Below are positions 1-7,102 of a DNA stretch of 35,888 nt, piece by piece. Location of the stretch: NCBI GenBank assembly GCA_002154345.1, contig MUNB01000034.1, forward strand, positions 1-35,888. Direction: 5' to 3'. The notes beneath the pieces are model-generated. The model did no database searches. It saw nothing but the letters and a program-made list of their open reading frames with translations, and was not told the DNA's origin. Every line of letters begins with the position of its first letter. Within the stretch, counting starts at the first letter, position 1. This stretch comes from Streptomyces griseus. Its GTDB lineage: Bacteria; Actinomycetota; Actinomycetes; Streptomycetales; Streptomycetaceae. The translations under genes were made by a program, and so were the position numbers.

Positions 1-80
1 GTCCTGCGGCGCGGGCGGATGGGGGGACACGTTCTCTCCTCGCGGGGTGGTGAGACGGGCGGCCTGCTGCGGTGTCTTCC

Positions 81-1379
81 TCAGCGGCGCGCGTAGTGCA
101 GGCGGCGGTTCTTGGTGTCCGGGAGGTAGAGGATGTCGTTCCCGTCGCTGTCGCGGCGTACGGCGAGCCGGTCGGCGCTCACTCCGGGGACGGCGGAGAC
201 GGAGGTCCAGGTGCCGTTCTTCTCCGTGGCGGCGAAGACGCGCTCGGTCCCGGAACTCTTCACGTAGTAGACGCGCTTGGCGTCGGTCTCGTCCCAGGTG
301 ATGCCGAGCGCCGCGCTGGTCTGCCCCTCCGTGTAGACGCTCTGGCGCAGCCAGCCGCCGGCGCTCGGATACGCGTAGAAGACATGGAAGTTCGCCCCGC
401 TCGCGGCGGAGCGGTAGCGGTAGGCCACCTTGGGCGTGGAGCCGTCCAGGGTGAGTTTGGCGCTCTGGACGGCTGCCGCGGTGTATCCGGTGTTGTCCGA
501 ACTCCACTCCTCGCCGCTGGTGAAGTCCTGGATGACGTCGGCGGTGTCCGGGGTGGTCGGCACGGTGAGGGCGGCGCCGGAACTGTCCGTGAAACGGCCG
601 GAGTCCGGGTCGAGGCGGAGGTAGGAGAGCTTGTGGCGGAAGGCGGACGACGGCGCCTTGGACCACTCGTAGAGGAGGTGGACGTTCCCGGCGGCGTCCA
701 CCGCCAGATCGTCCGGGTAGACGGACCGGTACTGCGCCGACGCGAAGGTCGCGACGACGCTCCACTCGGCGGCCGCGTTGTCCCAGCGGTAGAGCTTGCC
801 GGGGCGGCGGTCGCTGCCGTTGCCGATGCGGGCGGCGAGATAGAGGTCGCCGTTGGGTGCGGTGGTCAGGACCGGATAGGTGATGCCCTGGCCCTGGTCG
901 GGCATGTCGGAGGAGTGATCGGTGACGGGTCCGGTCGTCGCGTCGGTACGGAAGTAGCGCCAGGTGTCGCCGTGCATCGAGGTGAACACATGCAGCCGTC
1001 CGCTGCCGTCCCGGGCGACGGAGGGCTGGTTGTGCCCGTTGTCGTCGGTGAACTCCGCCTGCTGCCCGTCCTTCGTGAGCAGCGGCAGGCGGCTCCACAC
1101 CCCGTCGGGGTCGCGGCGTGCGATGGCCGGGCGGTGCGTGGCCGCGGTGGAGCCGGGTTCGTTGAACGCGAAGTAGGTGTACTGGCCCCGGCCCTTGTAG
1201 GTGGCCGCGGGAGTCCACCACGCCGCCTGGTTGGACTCGTCCATGGTGTACGGGACCTGCTCGACGGAAGCGGTGGGAGCGGCGGCTGCGCCGGCCGGTG
1301 AGGCGGCCGGGAGGAGGGCGAGGACGGCCGTCAGGACGGCGGCCGGGGCCAGGAACGCGCGGGACGGGGCACGGCGCAC
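81..1379 (-). CDS. Secreted BNR_4-type beta-propeller protein, possible polysaccharide lyase
   Basis: The protein is 432 aa. I chose the GTG start because an AAAGGAG ribosome site lies 5 nt upstream and a clean signal peptide follows (RR, hydrophobic core to about residue 28, Ala-rich cleavage zone near 30-35). The open frame extends further upstream but without a ribosome site. The mature part has repeated propeller strands of the BNR_4 kind: DDNGHNQPSVARDGSGRLHV at 112-131, then MHGDTWRYFRT, and later YPDDLAVDAAGNVHLLYEWS. The His pair H116/H136, 20 residues apart, resembles the catalytic His pair I recall from PL24/PL25 ulvan lyases, which share this fold. Export is well supported, propeller fold likely, lyase activity an inference. 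It stands alone behind the terminator of the neighbouring run. The upstream gap (1380-1538) is unusually AT-rich, but I cannot place a convincing promoter in it. Confidence 0.85.
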   Translation of the reverse strand: MRRAPSRAFLAPAAVLTAVLALLPAASPAGAAAAPTASVEQVPYTMDESNQAAWWTPAATYKGRGQYTYFAFNEPGSTAATHRPAIARRDPDGVWSRLPLLTKDGQQAEFTDDNGHNQPSVARDGSGRLHVFTSMHGDTWRYFRTDATTGPVTDHSSDMPDQGQGITYPVLTTAPNGDLYLAARIGNGSDRRPGKLYRWDNAAAEWSVVATFASAQYRSVYPDDLAVDAAGNVHLLYEWSKAPSSAFRHKLSYLRLDPDSGRFTDSSGAALTVPTTPDTADVIQDFTSGEEWSSDNTGYTAAAVQSAKLTLDGSTPKVAYRYRSAASGANFHVFYAYPSAGGWLRQSVYTEGQTSAALGITWDETDAKRVYYVKSSGTERVFAATEKNGTWTSVSAVPGVSADRLAVRRDSDGNDILYLPDTKNRRLHYARR

Positions 1380-1538
1380 GGTGACTCCTTTGTCGGTTGC
1401 GGGCGGATCCAGCAGGGGCGCTGGAGGGGCGACCGCCGGGAATTTACCGTAGATCCCATCAGGTGAATAGAGAATGCACAGTCTGCATGTCATGTGCGCT
1501 ACCGGAGGGTGTAGGCGATCCGCCCGGCACAAGGGCCC

Positions 1539-1580
1539 AAAAAAAAGGGGCGGTCCGGGACGTGAGTCCCGGACCGCCCC
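1539..1580 (-). terminator. Strong intrinsic terminator after the glutathione peroxidase gene
   Basis: A perfect 15-bp inverted repeat (arms 1547-1561 and 1566-1580, 4-nt loop) is followed on the minus strand by eight consecutive T residues (A run at 1539-1546). It starts 10 nt after the stop codon of the peroxidase gene. A U-tract this clean is uncommon in such a GC-rich genome. It should end the leftward run and insulate the BNR gene. Confidence 0.93.
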
Positions 1581-1589
1581 CGCGCGTGC

Positions 1590-2078
1590 TCAGCCCGGCA
1601 GCTGTGCCTCGATCGCCGCCACGACCTCCGTGGACTCCGGCTCCGAACGCGGCCGGATCCGGGCCACCGGCTCACCGGCCGGCGAGATCACGAACTTCTC
1701 GAAGTTCCACTGGACGTCCCCGGCCTCCCCGTCCGCGTCGGCCAGCTGAGTCAGCTCCGCGTACAGCGGATGCCGGTCCGCACCGTTGACGTCGATCTTC
1801 TCCAGCAGCGGGAAGGTGACCCCGTACGTCGTCGAGCAGAAGGTCTGGATCTCCTCCGCACTGCCCGGCTCCTGCCCGGCGAACTGGTTGCACGGAACGC
1901 CGAGCACGGTCAGGCCCCGGTCCCCGTAGGTCTGCTGCAGCCGCTCCAGGCCCTCGTACTGCGGGGTGAGCCCGCACTTGGAGGCCACGTTCACCAACAG
2001 GACGGTCCGGCCGCTGTACGCGCCCAGCGTGGTCGGCTCGCCCGTGAGGGTGCGCAGCGGAATGTCGTGCAGCGTCAT
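1590..2078 (-). CDS. Glutathione peroxidase family (probably thioredoxin-dependent) peroxidase
   Basis: The 162-aa protein has the full length of bacterial GPx enzymes, which reduce hydrogen peroxide and organic hydroperoxides in the cytoplasm. The start has GGGAG upstream; an in-frame ATG 18 nt earlier lacks a ribosome site. The catalytic tetrad is visible: C35 in NVASKCGLTP, Q69 in CNQFAGQEPG, and W124-N125 in WNFEKF. The active residue is Cys, not selenocysteine. C81 in QTFCSTTYG lies 46 residues after C35, the spacing of resolving cysteines in thioredoxin-dependent GPx proteins, so mycothiol or thioredoxin rather than glutathione is the likely reductant. It is last in a leftward run, 50 nt after the GNAT gene. 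Confidence 0.93.
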   Translation of the reverse strand: MTLHDIPLRTLTGEPTTLGAYSGRTVLLVNVASKCGLTPQYEGLERLQQTYGDRGLTVLGVPCNQFAGQEPGSAEEIQTFCSTTYGVTFPLLEKIDVNGADRHPLYAELTQLADADGEAGDVQWNFEKFVISPAGEPVARIRPRSEPESTEVVAAIEAQLPG

Positions 2079-2128
2079 GAAGCTCTCCCTGATCATTGCG
2101 TGGTGGTGCACATTGTGCCGCCCGCCGC

Positions 2129-2653
2129 TCACGGAGCGGCGAGCTCCTTGTAGTAGAAGGTCGTCGGCTTGAGGATGCCCGCCGGATCCGCCGCGTATCC
2201 CGGCACGCTCCCGACCTTCGTCCACCCCGCCCCGCAGTAGACCTGCTCGGCCAGGCTGCCGCTCTCGGTGTCCAGGATCAGCAGCGTGATGCCCTCGGTC
2301 GCCGCGTACGCCTCGACGGCGGCCAGCAGCGCCCCGCCGAGCCCCTGGCCACGGGCGGACGGCCGGACCATCAGCTTGGCGACCTCCGCGCGGTGCCGGG
2401 CGTTCGGCAGCGGAGCCCGGACCAGGGCGATCGTCCCGGAGACCTGCCCGCCCTCCCGGGCGATCCAGATGCCGATGCTCCCCGCCTCCACGGCGGCCGC
2501 CCGCTCCCGCCACCAGATGGCGGCCGCCTCCCGGTCCAGCGGGGCCAGAAAGCCCACCGAGGACCCCTCGTCGACGGTCTCGGCCAGGAGACCGGCCAGG
2601 TCGTCGGCGTACGTGACCAGCTCGGGGGCGGACACATGGACGATCTCGGTCAT
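2129..2653 (-). CDS. GNAT family N-acetyltransferase
   Basis: The 174-aa protein is a single GNAT domain that would transfer an acetyl group from acetyl-CoA to an unknown amine. The acetyl-CoA pyrophosphate loop is visible as RGQGLG at 101-106 in the context VAKLMVRPSARGQGLGGALL. The C-terminal part (LLILDTESGSLAEQVYCGAGW) fits motif B. I placed the start at the second ATG because AAAGGA lies 6-7 nt upstream of it, while the first ATG (2668) overlaps that ribosome site. It sits 60 nt after the ClC gene and 50 nt before the peroxidase gene, so the three could be co-transcribed. The substrate cannot be read from sequence. Confidence 0.88.
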   Translation of the reverse strand: MTEIVHVSAPELVTYADDLAGLLAETVDEGSSVGFLAPLDREAAAIWWRERAAAVEAGSIGIWIAREGGQVSGTIALVRAPLPNARHRAEVAKLMVRPSARGQGLGGALLAAVEAYAATEGITLLILDTESGSLAEQVYCGAGWTKVGSVPGYAADPAGILKPTTFYYKELAAP

Positions 2654-2713
2654 GGGAGGTCCTTTCACGATGCGGAAGCACCAGCAGGCGCCGGGAGGAG
2701 AGCCACAGGAAGA

Positions 2714-4051
2714 TCACACCGCTTCCGGCCCCGCCCTGTCCACCGGCGCGGGCGTCAGCCGGAGCGTGACCACGTACGCCGCCACCACCGCCACGATCAC
2801 CAGCGGCATCACCGTGAGCCCCTCCTTGCCCAGCAGGAGCGTCGCCAGGAGCACCGAGGTCATCGGCAGCCGCAGCATCGCCACACACATGGCCCCGACG
2901 CCCATCGCGAACCCGGCCGTGAGATCCAGCCCCGGCAGATGGGACAGCGCGATACCGCCGACCGCGCCCACGAACATCGCCGGAAAGACCGGGCCGCCCC
3001 GGAAACAGCTCAACGAGGCGCAGTAGGCCAGCGACTTGCAGACGATGAGCAGCACCAGCGCGCCCACCGAGTACGCGGCGCTCCCGCTCAGGAGATGGCC
3101 CAGCTCGTGTTCGCCCGAGTACAGCACCTCGGACGCGTCCTTGCCCGAGACCTCCGCGTACACCAGCGCGAGCCCGCCCACGACCAGCCCCAGCACCGCC
3201 GTGGCCACCACCGTCCGCCGCTCCACGCGTTCCTGCAGCGCCAGCGACAGCCGCCGGATGCCCGCACCGGCGAAGGCCGCCGCCACACCGAGCACCAGCG
3301 CCCACCCGAAGCCGGCGACGCCCGGGGCCGCCGCCGACGGAACCTCGCCCAAGGTCAGGGAGTAGGTGCCGAGCCCCGTCCAGGAACCCAGCCCCGTGAA
3401 GATCAGCGCCCCGATCCCCGCGGAGAGCAGCCCGGGCACCAGGACCACGCCCAGCATCGGCCCGGCCAGCCCCGCCACCTCCATCAGCAGGAACGCGCCC
3501 AGCAGCGGCGACCCCAGCAGGGCGCTCACCGCGGCGAAACTCCCCGAGGCCCCGACCAGCGCCCGCGCCTCCGGCGCCAGGTCCCGCTTGACGCGGCCCG
3601 CCGCCCAGACGGCCAGCCCGCCGCCCAGCGCGATCAGGGGCGCCTCCGGCCCCAGTACGGCGCCCGCGCCCAGCGAGAGCAGCGCCGCGAGCGCGATTCC
3701 GGGCAGATCCACCGCGGCCGGCGCTCCGGTGGACACCAGCCCCTCCGCCGGCCGGTGCCCGCCCCCGCCCGGCAGCCGGCGGACGGTGAGCCCGACCAGG
3801 AGACCGGCGATCCCGAGCAGCGGCACGGGCCACCACGACGGCGTCGCCTCGAAGCCCAGCGCCCTCGGCAGCTCCGTGTACGTCAGCGACTGGAGCTCCG
3901 ACACCAGCGCCAGGAAGCCGAACGCGATCGCCGAGACGGGCACCCCGAGGAGCGCCGCCATCAGCAGCAGCCCCGCGTACCTCCGCGTACGGACCGGCGC
4001 GTACGGGTCCTCGGGCGCGGCGACGGGTGGGCCCGGAGGTGTGGCCGGCAT
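2714..4051 (-). CDS. ClC-family chloride channel or antiporter
   Basis: The 445-aa membrane protein has roughly ten hydrophobic segments and the ClC layout. Family motifs are present: GAGAVLGPEAPLIALGGG at about 128-146, where E136 corresponds to the gating glutamate, and CFRGGPVFPAMFVGA (GxFxP-like) near residue 355. The first motif reads G-P-E-A-P instead of the usual G-K/R-E-G-P. This divergent type is often annotated simply as an ion channel protein in Streptomyces. There is no C-terminal CBS domain. A GAGGAG ribosome site precedes the ATG. It lies 127 nt downstream of the DUF2252 gene, and that gap holds a 14-bp palindrome. Whether it works as channel or H+/Cl- exchanger cannot be decided here. 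Confidence 0.9.
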   Translation of the reverse strand: MPATPPGPPVAAPEDPYAPVRTRRYAGLLLMAALLGVPVSAIAFGFLALVSELQSLTYTELPRALGFEATPSWWPVPLLGIAGLLVGLTVRRLPGGGGHRPAEGLVSTGAPAAVDLPGIALAALLSLGAGAVLGPEAPLIALGGGLAVWAAGRVKRDLAPEARALVGASGSFAAVSALLGSPLLGAFLLMEVAGLAGPMLGVVLVPGLLSAGIGALIFTGLGSWTGLGTYSLTLGEVPSAAAPGVAGFGWALVLGVAAAFAGAGIRRLSLALQERVERRTVVATAVLGLVVGGLALVYAEVSGKDASEVLYSGEHELGHLLSGSAAYSVGALVLLIVCKSLAYCASLSCFRGGPVFPAMFVGAVGGIALSHLPGLDLTAGFAMGVGAMCVAMLRLPMTSVLLATLLLGKEGLTVMPLVIVAVVAAYVVTLRLTPAPVDRAGPEAV

Positions 4052-4085
4052 GATCTCGACTCCTCGGCGTGACGACCCCCGGGAA

Positions 4086-4099
4086 GGGGACGCGTCCCC
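4086..4099. repeat. Perfect 14-bp palindrome GGGGACGCGTCCCC upstream of the ClC gene
   Basis: A self-complementary site with 7-bp arms lies 34 nt before the ClC start, in the 127-nt gap after the DUF2252 gene. It could be an operator or a small hairpin in the leader. No U-tract follows in either direction. Confidence 0.6.
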
Positions 4100-4178
4100 G
4101 CGGGTTCACGTCGGGATACCACGCGGCGGCGGGCCGGGCGTCGCCCCGTCGCCGGGACACGCCCACCGGCGCGGAAGG

Positions 4179-5648
4179 TCAGCCGCCCGGCCCCGGAAGA
4201 CCGTTCGCGCCGTCGCCCGCGCGCTCCGCCGAGCCGGCCGCCGGCAGCCGCCCGGCGGCCACCGCGTCCACCAGCGCCCGGTGATCGAGCTCGTTGCGGT
4301 CCGCGTACGACTCCGCGAACGCGGCGAGCGCCCGGTCGAAGACATCACCGCTCCCCAGATAGCCCGCGATGGCGATCCGGTCACCCGACCTGGCATGGGC
4401 GCGGGCCAGCGTCGCACCGCACACCTCGCCGAACGCCCGCATCCCCTTCGGCACCATCGACTCCGGCTCCGCGATGCCCTTCCAGTCGCGCAACTGGCGC
4501 ACATAGAAGTCCCGGCTCTCGCCGTCGATGCCATCGGCCCGCTCCCAGCCGAGGAAGATGTCGCTGGAAGCCTGCATCAGCCGCTGGCCCGCGACGACCC
4601 GCTCGCCCTGGTTCGCGTACCGGCTCGCGTCGGCGTACTCGGCCAGCACCGAGGGCCCGGCCTCCTTGGCCTGGAGGAACAGCGGATCCCCGCCGTCCCT
4701 GCCGAGCAGCAGGATGATCCAGCACCGGGTGCCGACACTGCCCACACCGACGACCTTCCGGGCCACGTCCACCAGCGTGAAGTCCTCCAGCAGACTGCGC
4801 CGGTCGGACACCAGACTCCGGGCGTAGCCCGCCATCAGACCGGCGAACCGCCGGTGGATCTCCGCGCGCCCCACCCCGGGCAGCAGATCGGTGAGGGGCA
4901 CGACCATCGGCGGGTCCGGGGCGATCCGGAGCCGCCCGCCGACCACCTCGGCGAGCTTGCCGAAGGCCTGCCGGCTGTCCTTGGTACGGGCCCTGCCCAG
5001 CGCCCGGTCGACATTCCTGCGCCCCCGGCCGCCCAGCTGCTCCGCGGCCACCGAACGCAGCCGCTCGGCGTCGGTCCGCGCGTACCACACCTCCAGATTG
5101 CGCATCCCGGCGAACGCGGCCATCGCCTGTCGGTACGAGCCGACCGCCGCCCGGACGATCCCGGCCCGCTCCCGGTCCGTGAAGCCGTTCGCCCGCCCCG
5201 CGATGACGAGGCTGGCCGCCAGCCGTTTGACGTCCCACTCCCAGGGGCCCGGCAGCGTCTCGTCGAAGTCGTTGATGTCGAAGAGCAGATTCCGCTCGGG
5301 CGAGGCCAGCAGCCGGAAGTTCAGCAGGTGGGCGTCGCCGCACAGCTGCGCCCGGATCCCCGAGTCGGGGCTGCCCGCCAGGTCGGCGGCCATCAGGGCG
5401 GCCGCGCCCCGGTAGAAGCGGAACGGGGACTCGGTCATCCGGGCGTAGCGGATCGGGACCAGTTCGGGCACCCGGTCGGCGGACTGTGCTTCGAGGACGG
5501 CCAGCGGGTCGGGGCGGTGCGGCGACGGCGTGAACTCCGCATGGCCCGACCGCGGCGCGACCCGGCGCGCGGCCTTGCCCAGCGCCGCCCGTTCGGCCGG
5601 TGTCGCATGCGGTGCGGCGCGCAGCGGTGCGGCGGCTTCCCGGTCCAT
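4179..5648 (-). CDS. DUF2252 family protein (kinase-like fold, unknown function)
   Basis: The protein is 489 aa, a usual length for DUF2252. Family hallmarks are clear: ARMTESPFRFYRGAA at 69-83, CGDAHLLNF at 103-111, DINDFDETLPGPWEWDVKRLAAS at 124-145 and later RKVVGVGSVGTRCW. The HxxN and D-F-D-E patterns recall the catalytic and metal loops of aminoglycoside-phosphotransferase-like kinases, so a phosphotransferase-like role is possible but unproven. No membrane segment or signal is visible. GGAAGGGG lies upstream of the ATG. It starts 44 nt after the DUF389 gene, so co-transcription is likely, and it precedes the ClC gene. Confidence 0.9.
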   Translation of the reverse strand: MDREAAAPLRAAPHATPAERAALGKAARRVAPRSGHAEFTPSPHRPDPLAVLEAQSADRVPELVPIRYARMTESPFRFYRGAAALMAADLAGSPDSGIRAQLCGDAHLLNFRLLASPERNLLFDINDFDETLPGPWEWDVKRLAASLVIAGRANGFTDRERAGIVRAAVGSYRQAMAAFAGMRNLEVWYARTDAERLRSVAAEQLGGRGRRNVDRALGRARTKDSRQAFGKLAEVVGGRLRIAPDPPMVVPLTDLLPGVGRAEIHRRFAGLMAGYARSLVSDRRSLLEDFTLVDVARKVVGVGSVGTRCWIILLLGRDGGDPLFLQAKEAGPSVLAEYADASRYANQGERVVAGQRLMQASSDIFLGWERADGIDGESRDFYVRQLRDWKGIAEPESMVPKGMRAFGEVCGATLARAHARSGDRIAIAGYLGSGDVFDRALAAFAESYADRNELDHRALVDAVAAGRLPAAGSAERAGDGANGLPGPGG

Positions 5649-5692
5649 GAGGTGCCCCTTCCGGAGTGCGTCGGGCGTCTTCGGGCAGTGCG

Positions 5693-6658
5693 TCAGACCT
5701 CTTCGGCGAGCCGGCGCTCACGGTCGCGCCGCAGGCCGACCCGCCGCCAGATCGCCCGCTGGGCCTTGAGCGTGGCGGTGCCCACCACGATCAGCACCAG
5801 GATGTTCACCACGAGCTGGACGGCCGAGCCCCGTACGTCGGACCAGCTGGTGAACGCGGTGGAGACGGCGATGTCCGCGGCGGCCGGGATCGTCGTCACG
5901 GAGATGAACACCCCGAGCAGGGCGCTCGTCCTGGCCTCGGTGAGCGACACGATCCCGACGATCCCGGCCAGGGTGGCGACGGCCACCGAGAAGAAGTTCG
6001 GTGTGTTGATGAGATTGGAGACGGGCCGCAGCCCCCGCTCGAAGGCCTCCGACTCCAGCCCGAAACCGCGGATGAGGAGGGCGAAGAGGAAGGTGACCAC
6101 GATGGTGAGGAGAAAACCGGCGCCCAGGGCGGCCAGCCCGCCGCGCACCATGGCCCGCCGGCCCCGGTCGATCCCCAGCGCCACGCTGACGATGGCGCCG
6201 TACTCCGGCCCGACGACCATCGCGCCCACGATAAGGATCTGCGAGTTGGTGACGATGCCGACCGAACCGATCAGACCGGCGATCACCAGATAGAGGTAGA
6301 AGCTCGGCGGATACCGCCCCCCGGACCGGATGCGTGCCTCGACCTGCTCCCAGACCGGCGCCCGGCTCAGCGGCCCCAGCTCGCGCTGCCCGCCTTCGGT
6401 GGCCGCGCCGGAGAACGCCATGTCGACCGGTTCGATGACGAGGGAGCCCCGCTGGTCGAGGTGGACGGCGCGCAGACGGTGCAGGACCTCGTTGGCCGCC
6501 CCCGTCAGCACGTCGCAGGCGATGGAGTCGCCGTCGGGGTTGCGGGCCGCGTCGCGCTGGACGATGAGATTGAGGACGCAGGGGTCGCCCGAGAGCCGGC
6601 CGACGACCTCGTCGGTCAGGTCCGGCGGGCTCACCGCGCGGATGTGGATCATGTCCAT
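5693..6658 (-). CDS. DUF389 membrane protein
   Basis: The 321-aa protein has an N-terminal soluble alpha/beta domain (about 1-115, starting MDMIHIRAVSPPDLTDEVV) followed by several membrane segments from about residue 120. The DUF389 signature is visible: IAGLIGSVGIVTNSQILIVGAMVVGPEYGAIVSVALGI, and SLTEARTSALLGVFISVTTIPAAADIAV. The family has no settled transport substrate; the fold suggests a small-ion or metabolite transporter. A GGAGG ribosome site lies 7-8 nt before the ATG. It is the first gene of the leftward run. The 174-nt gap to the divergent DUF6011 gene should hold its promoter, though I see no clear -10/-35. Confidence 0.9.
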   Translation of the reverse strand: MDMIHIRAVSPPDLTDEVVGRLSGDPCVLNLIVQRDAARNPDGDSIACDVLTGAANEVLHRLRAVHLDQRGSLVIEPVDMAFSGAATEGGQRELGPLSRAPVWEQVEARIRSGGRYPPSFYLYLVIAGLIGSVGIVTNSQILIVGAMVVGPEYGAIVSVALGIDRGRRAMVRGGLAALGAGFLLTIVVTFLFALLIRGFGLESEAFERGLRPVSNLINTPNFFSVAVATLAGIVGIVSLTEARTSALLGVFISVTTIPAAADIAVSTAFTSWSDVRGSAVQLVVNILVLIVVGTATLKAQRAIWRRVGLRRDRERRLAEEV

Positions 6659-6832
6659 CCCGGCACCTCCGCGGCTCCCGGCCCCGTCGCCCGGAGCCGT
6701 GCCCCGCCGGTGGCCCGGGGCTCACTCCAGTAACGCGGCCCCGGCCCCGTTCGGCAAACCGGACGCCCGGCGCCGAACCCGGCGGAACGGACGCGGGCCG
6801 CCGCCACGCAGCCGTACTGGGAGGATCAAGGG

Positions 6833-7081
6833 GTGGACACTCCCGAAACCTTCCCCGAACCGCTGCCCGGGGCCGACGGAACCGCCCCCCGGGACACGGC
6901 GGCCGAGCAGCCCCGGGGCCGCCGCCTCGTCCGCTGCCGGCTCTGCGGCCGCCCCCTCACCGGGACCGACTCGCGCCGGGCCGGCCTCGGGCCGTCCTGC
7001 GACGCCAAGCTGCACCCCGCGCCGCCGGACATCCGCACCCGCCGCCACGAGGTCGACCAGGACCCGCTGCCCGGCACCTGA
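6833..7081 (+). CDS. Small DUF6011-like zinc-ribbon protein
   Basis: This 82-aa gene starts with GTG, 8 nt after GGGAGG. The core CRLCGRPLTGTDSRRAGLGPSC (residues 35-56) matches the DUF6011 pattern: a CxxC knuckle, CGRPL, then a G-x-GP-x-C loop. With H61 it gives C35, C38, C56 and H61 as a plausible single zinc site. The N-terminal 30 residues are acidic, Pro-rich and probably disordered. Actinobacteria and their phages carry many such proteins of unknown role. It is divergent from the DUF389 gene and converges on tesB, with only 12 nt between the two stop codons. Confidence 0.8.
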   Translation: MDTPETFPEPLPGADGTAPRDTAAEQPRGRRLVRCRLCGRPLTGTDSRRAGLGPSCDAKLHPAPPDIRTRRHEVDQDPLPGT

Positions 7082-7102
7082 GCCGGAACGCCGCTACGGC
7101 TC
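7080..7102. terminator. Weak bidirectional hairpin between DUF6011 and tesB
   Basis: GAGCCG (7080-7085) pairs with CGGCTC (7097-7102) around an 11-nt loop. The stem begins inside the stop codon of the DUF6011 gene and the loop contains the tesB stop codon. No U-tract follows, so termination is only a possibility. Confidence 0.35.

Noticed and set aside
1470-1505. Short inverted repeat ATGCA-N5-TGCAT upstream of the BNR gene
   Set aside because: Five-base arms in an AT-rich gap are expected by chance; no second copy or regulator is nearby.
2096-4072. Long plus-strand open frames opposite the GPx, GNAT and ClC genes (up to 658 codons), and similar ones elsewhere (for example 7905-10451, 19177-20961, 26528-28414)
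   Set aside because: They lie antisense to genes with clear families, ribosome sites and motifs. Their proteins are rich in Arg, Gly, Pro, His and Gln without domains, the usual mirror effect of high third-position GC.
1590-4166. A single 858-codon minus-strand frame spanning GPx, GNAT and ClC
   Set aside because: Only its last 162 residues are the GPx; the rest is an out-of-frame translation of the GNAT and ClC genes. It is not a fusion protein.
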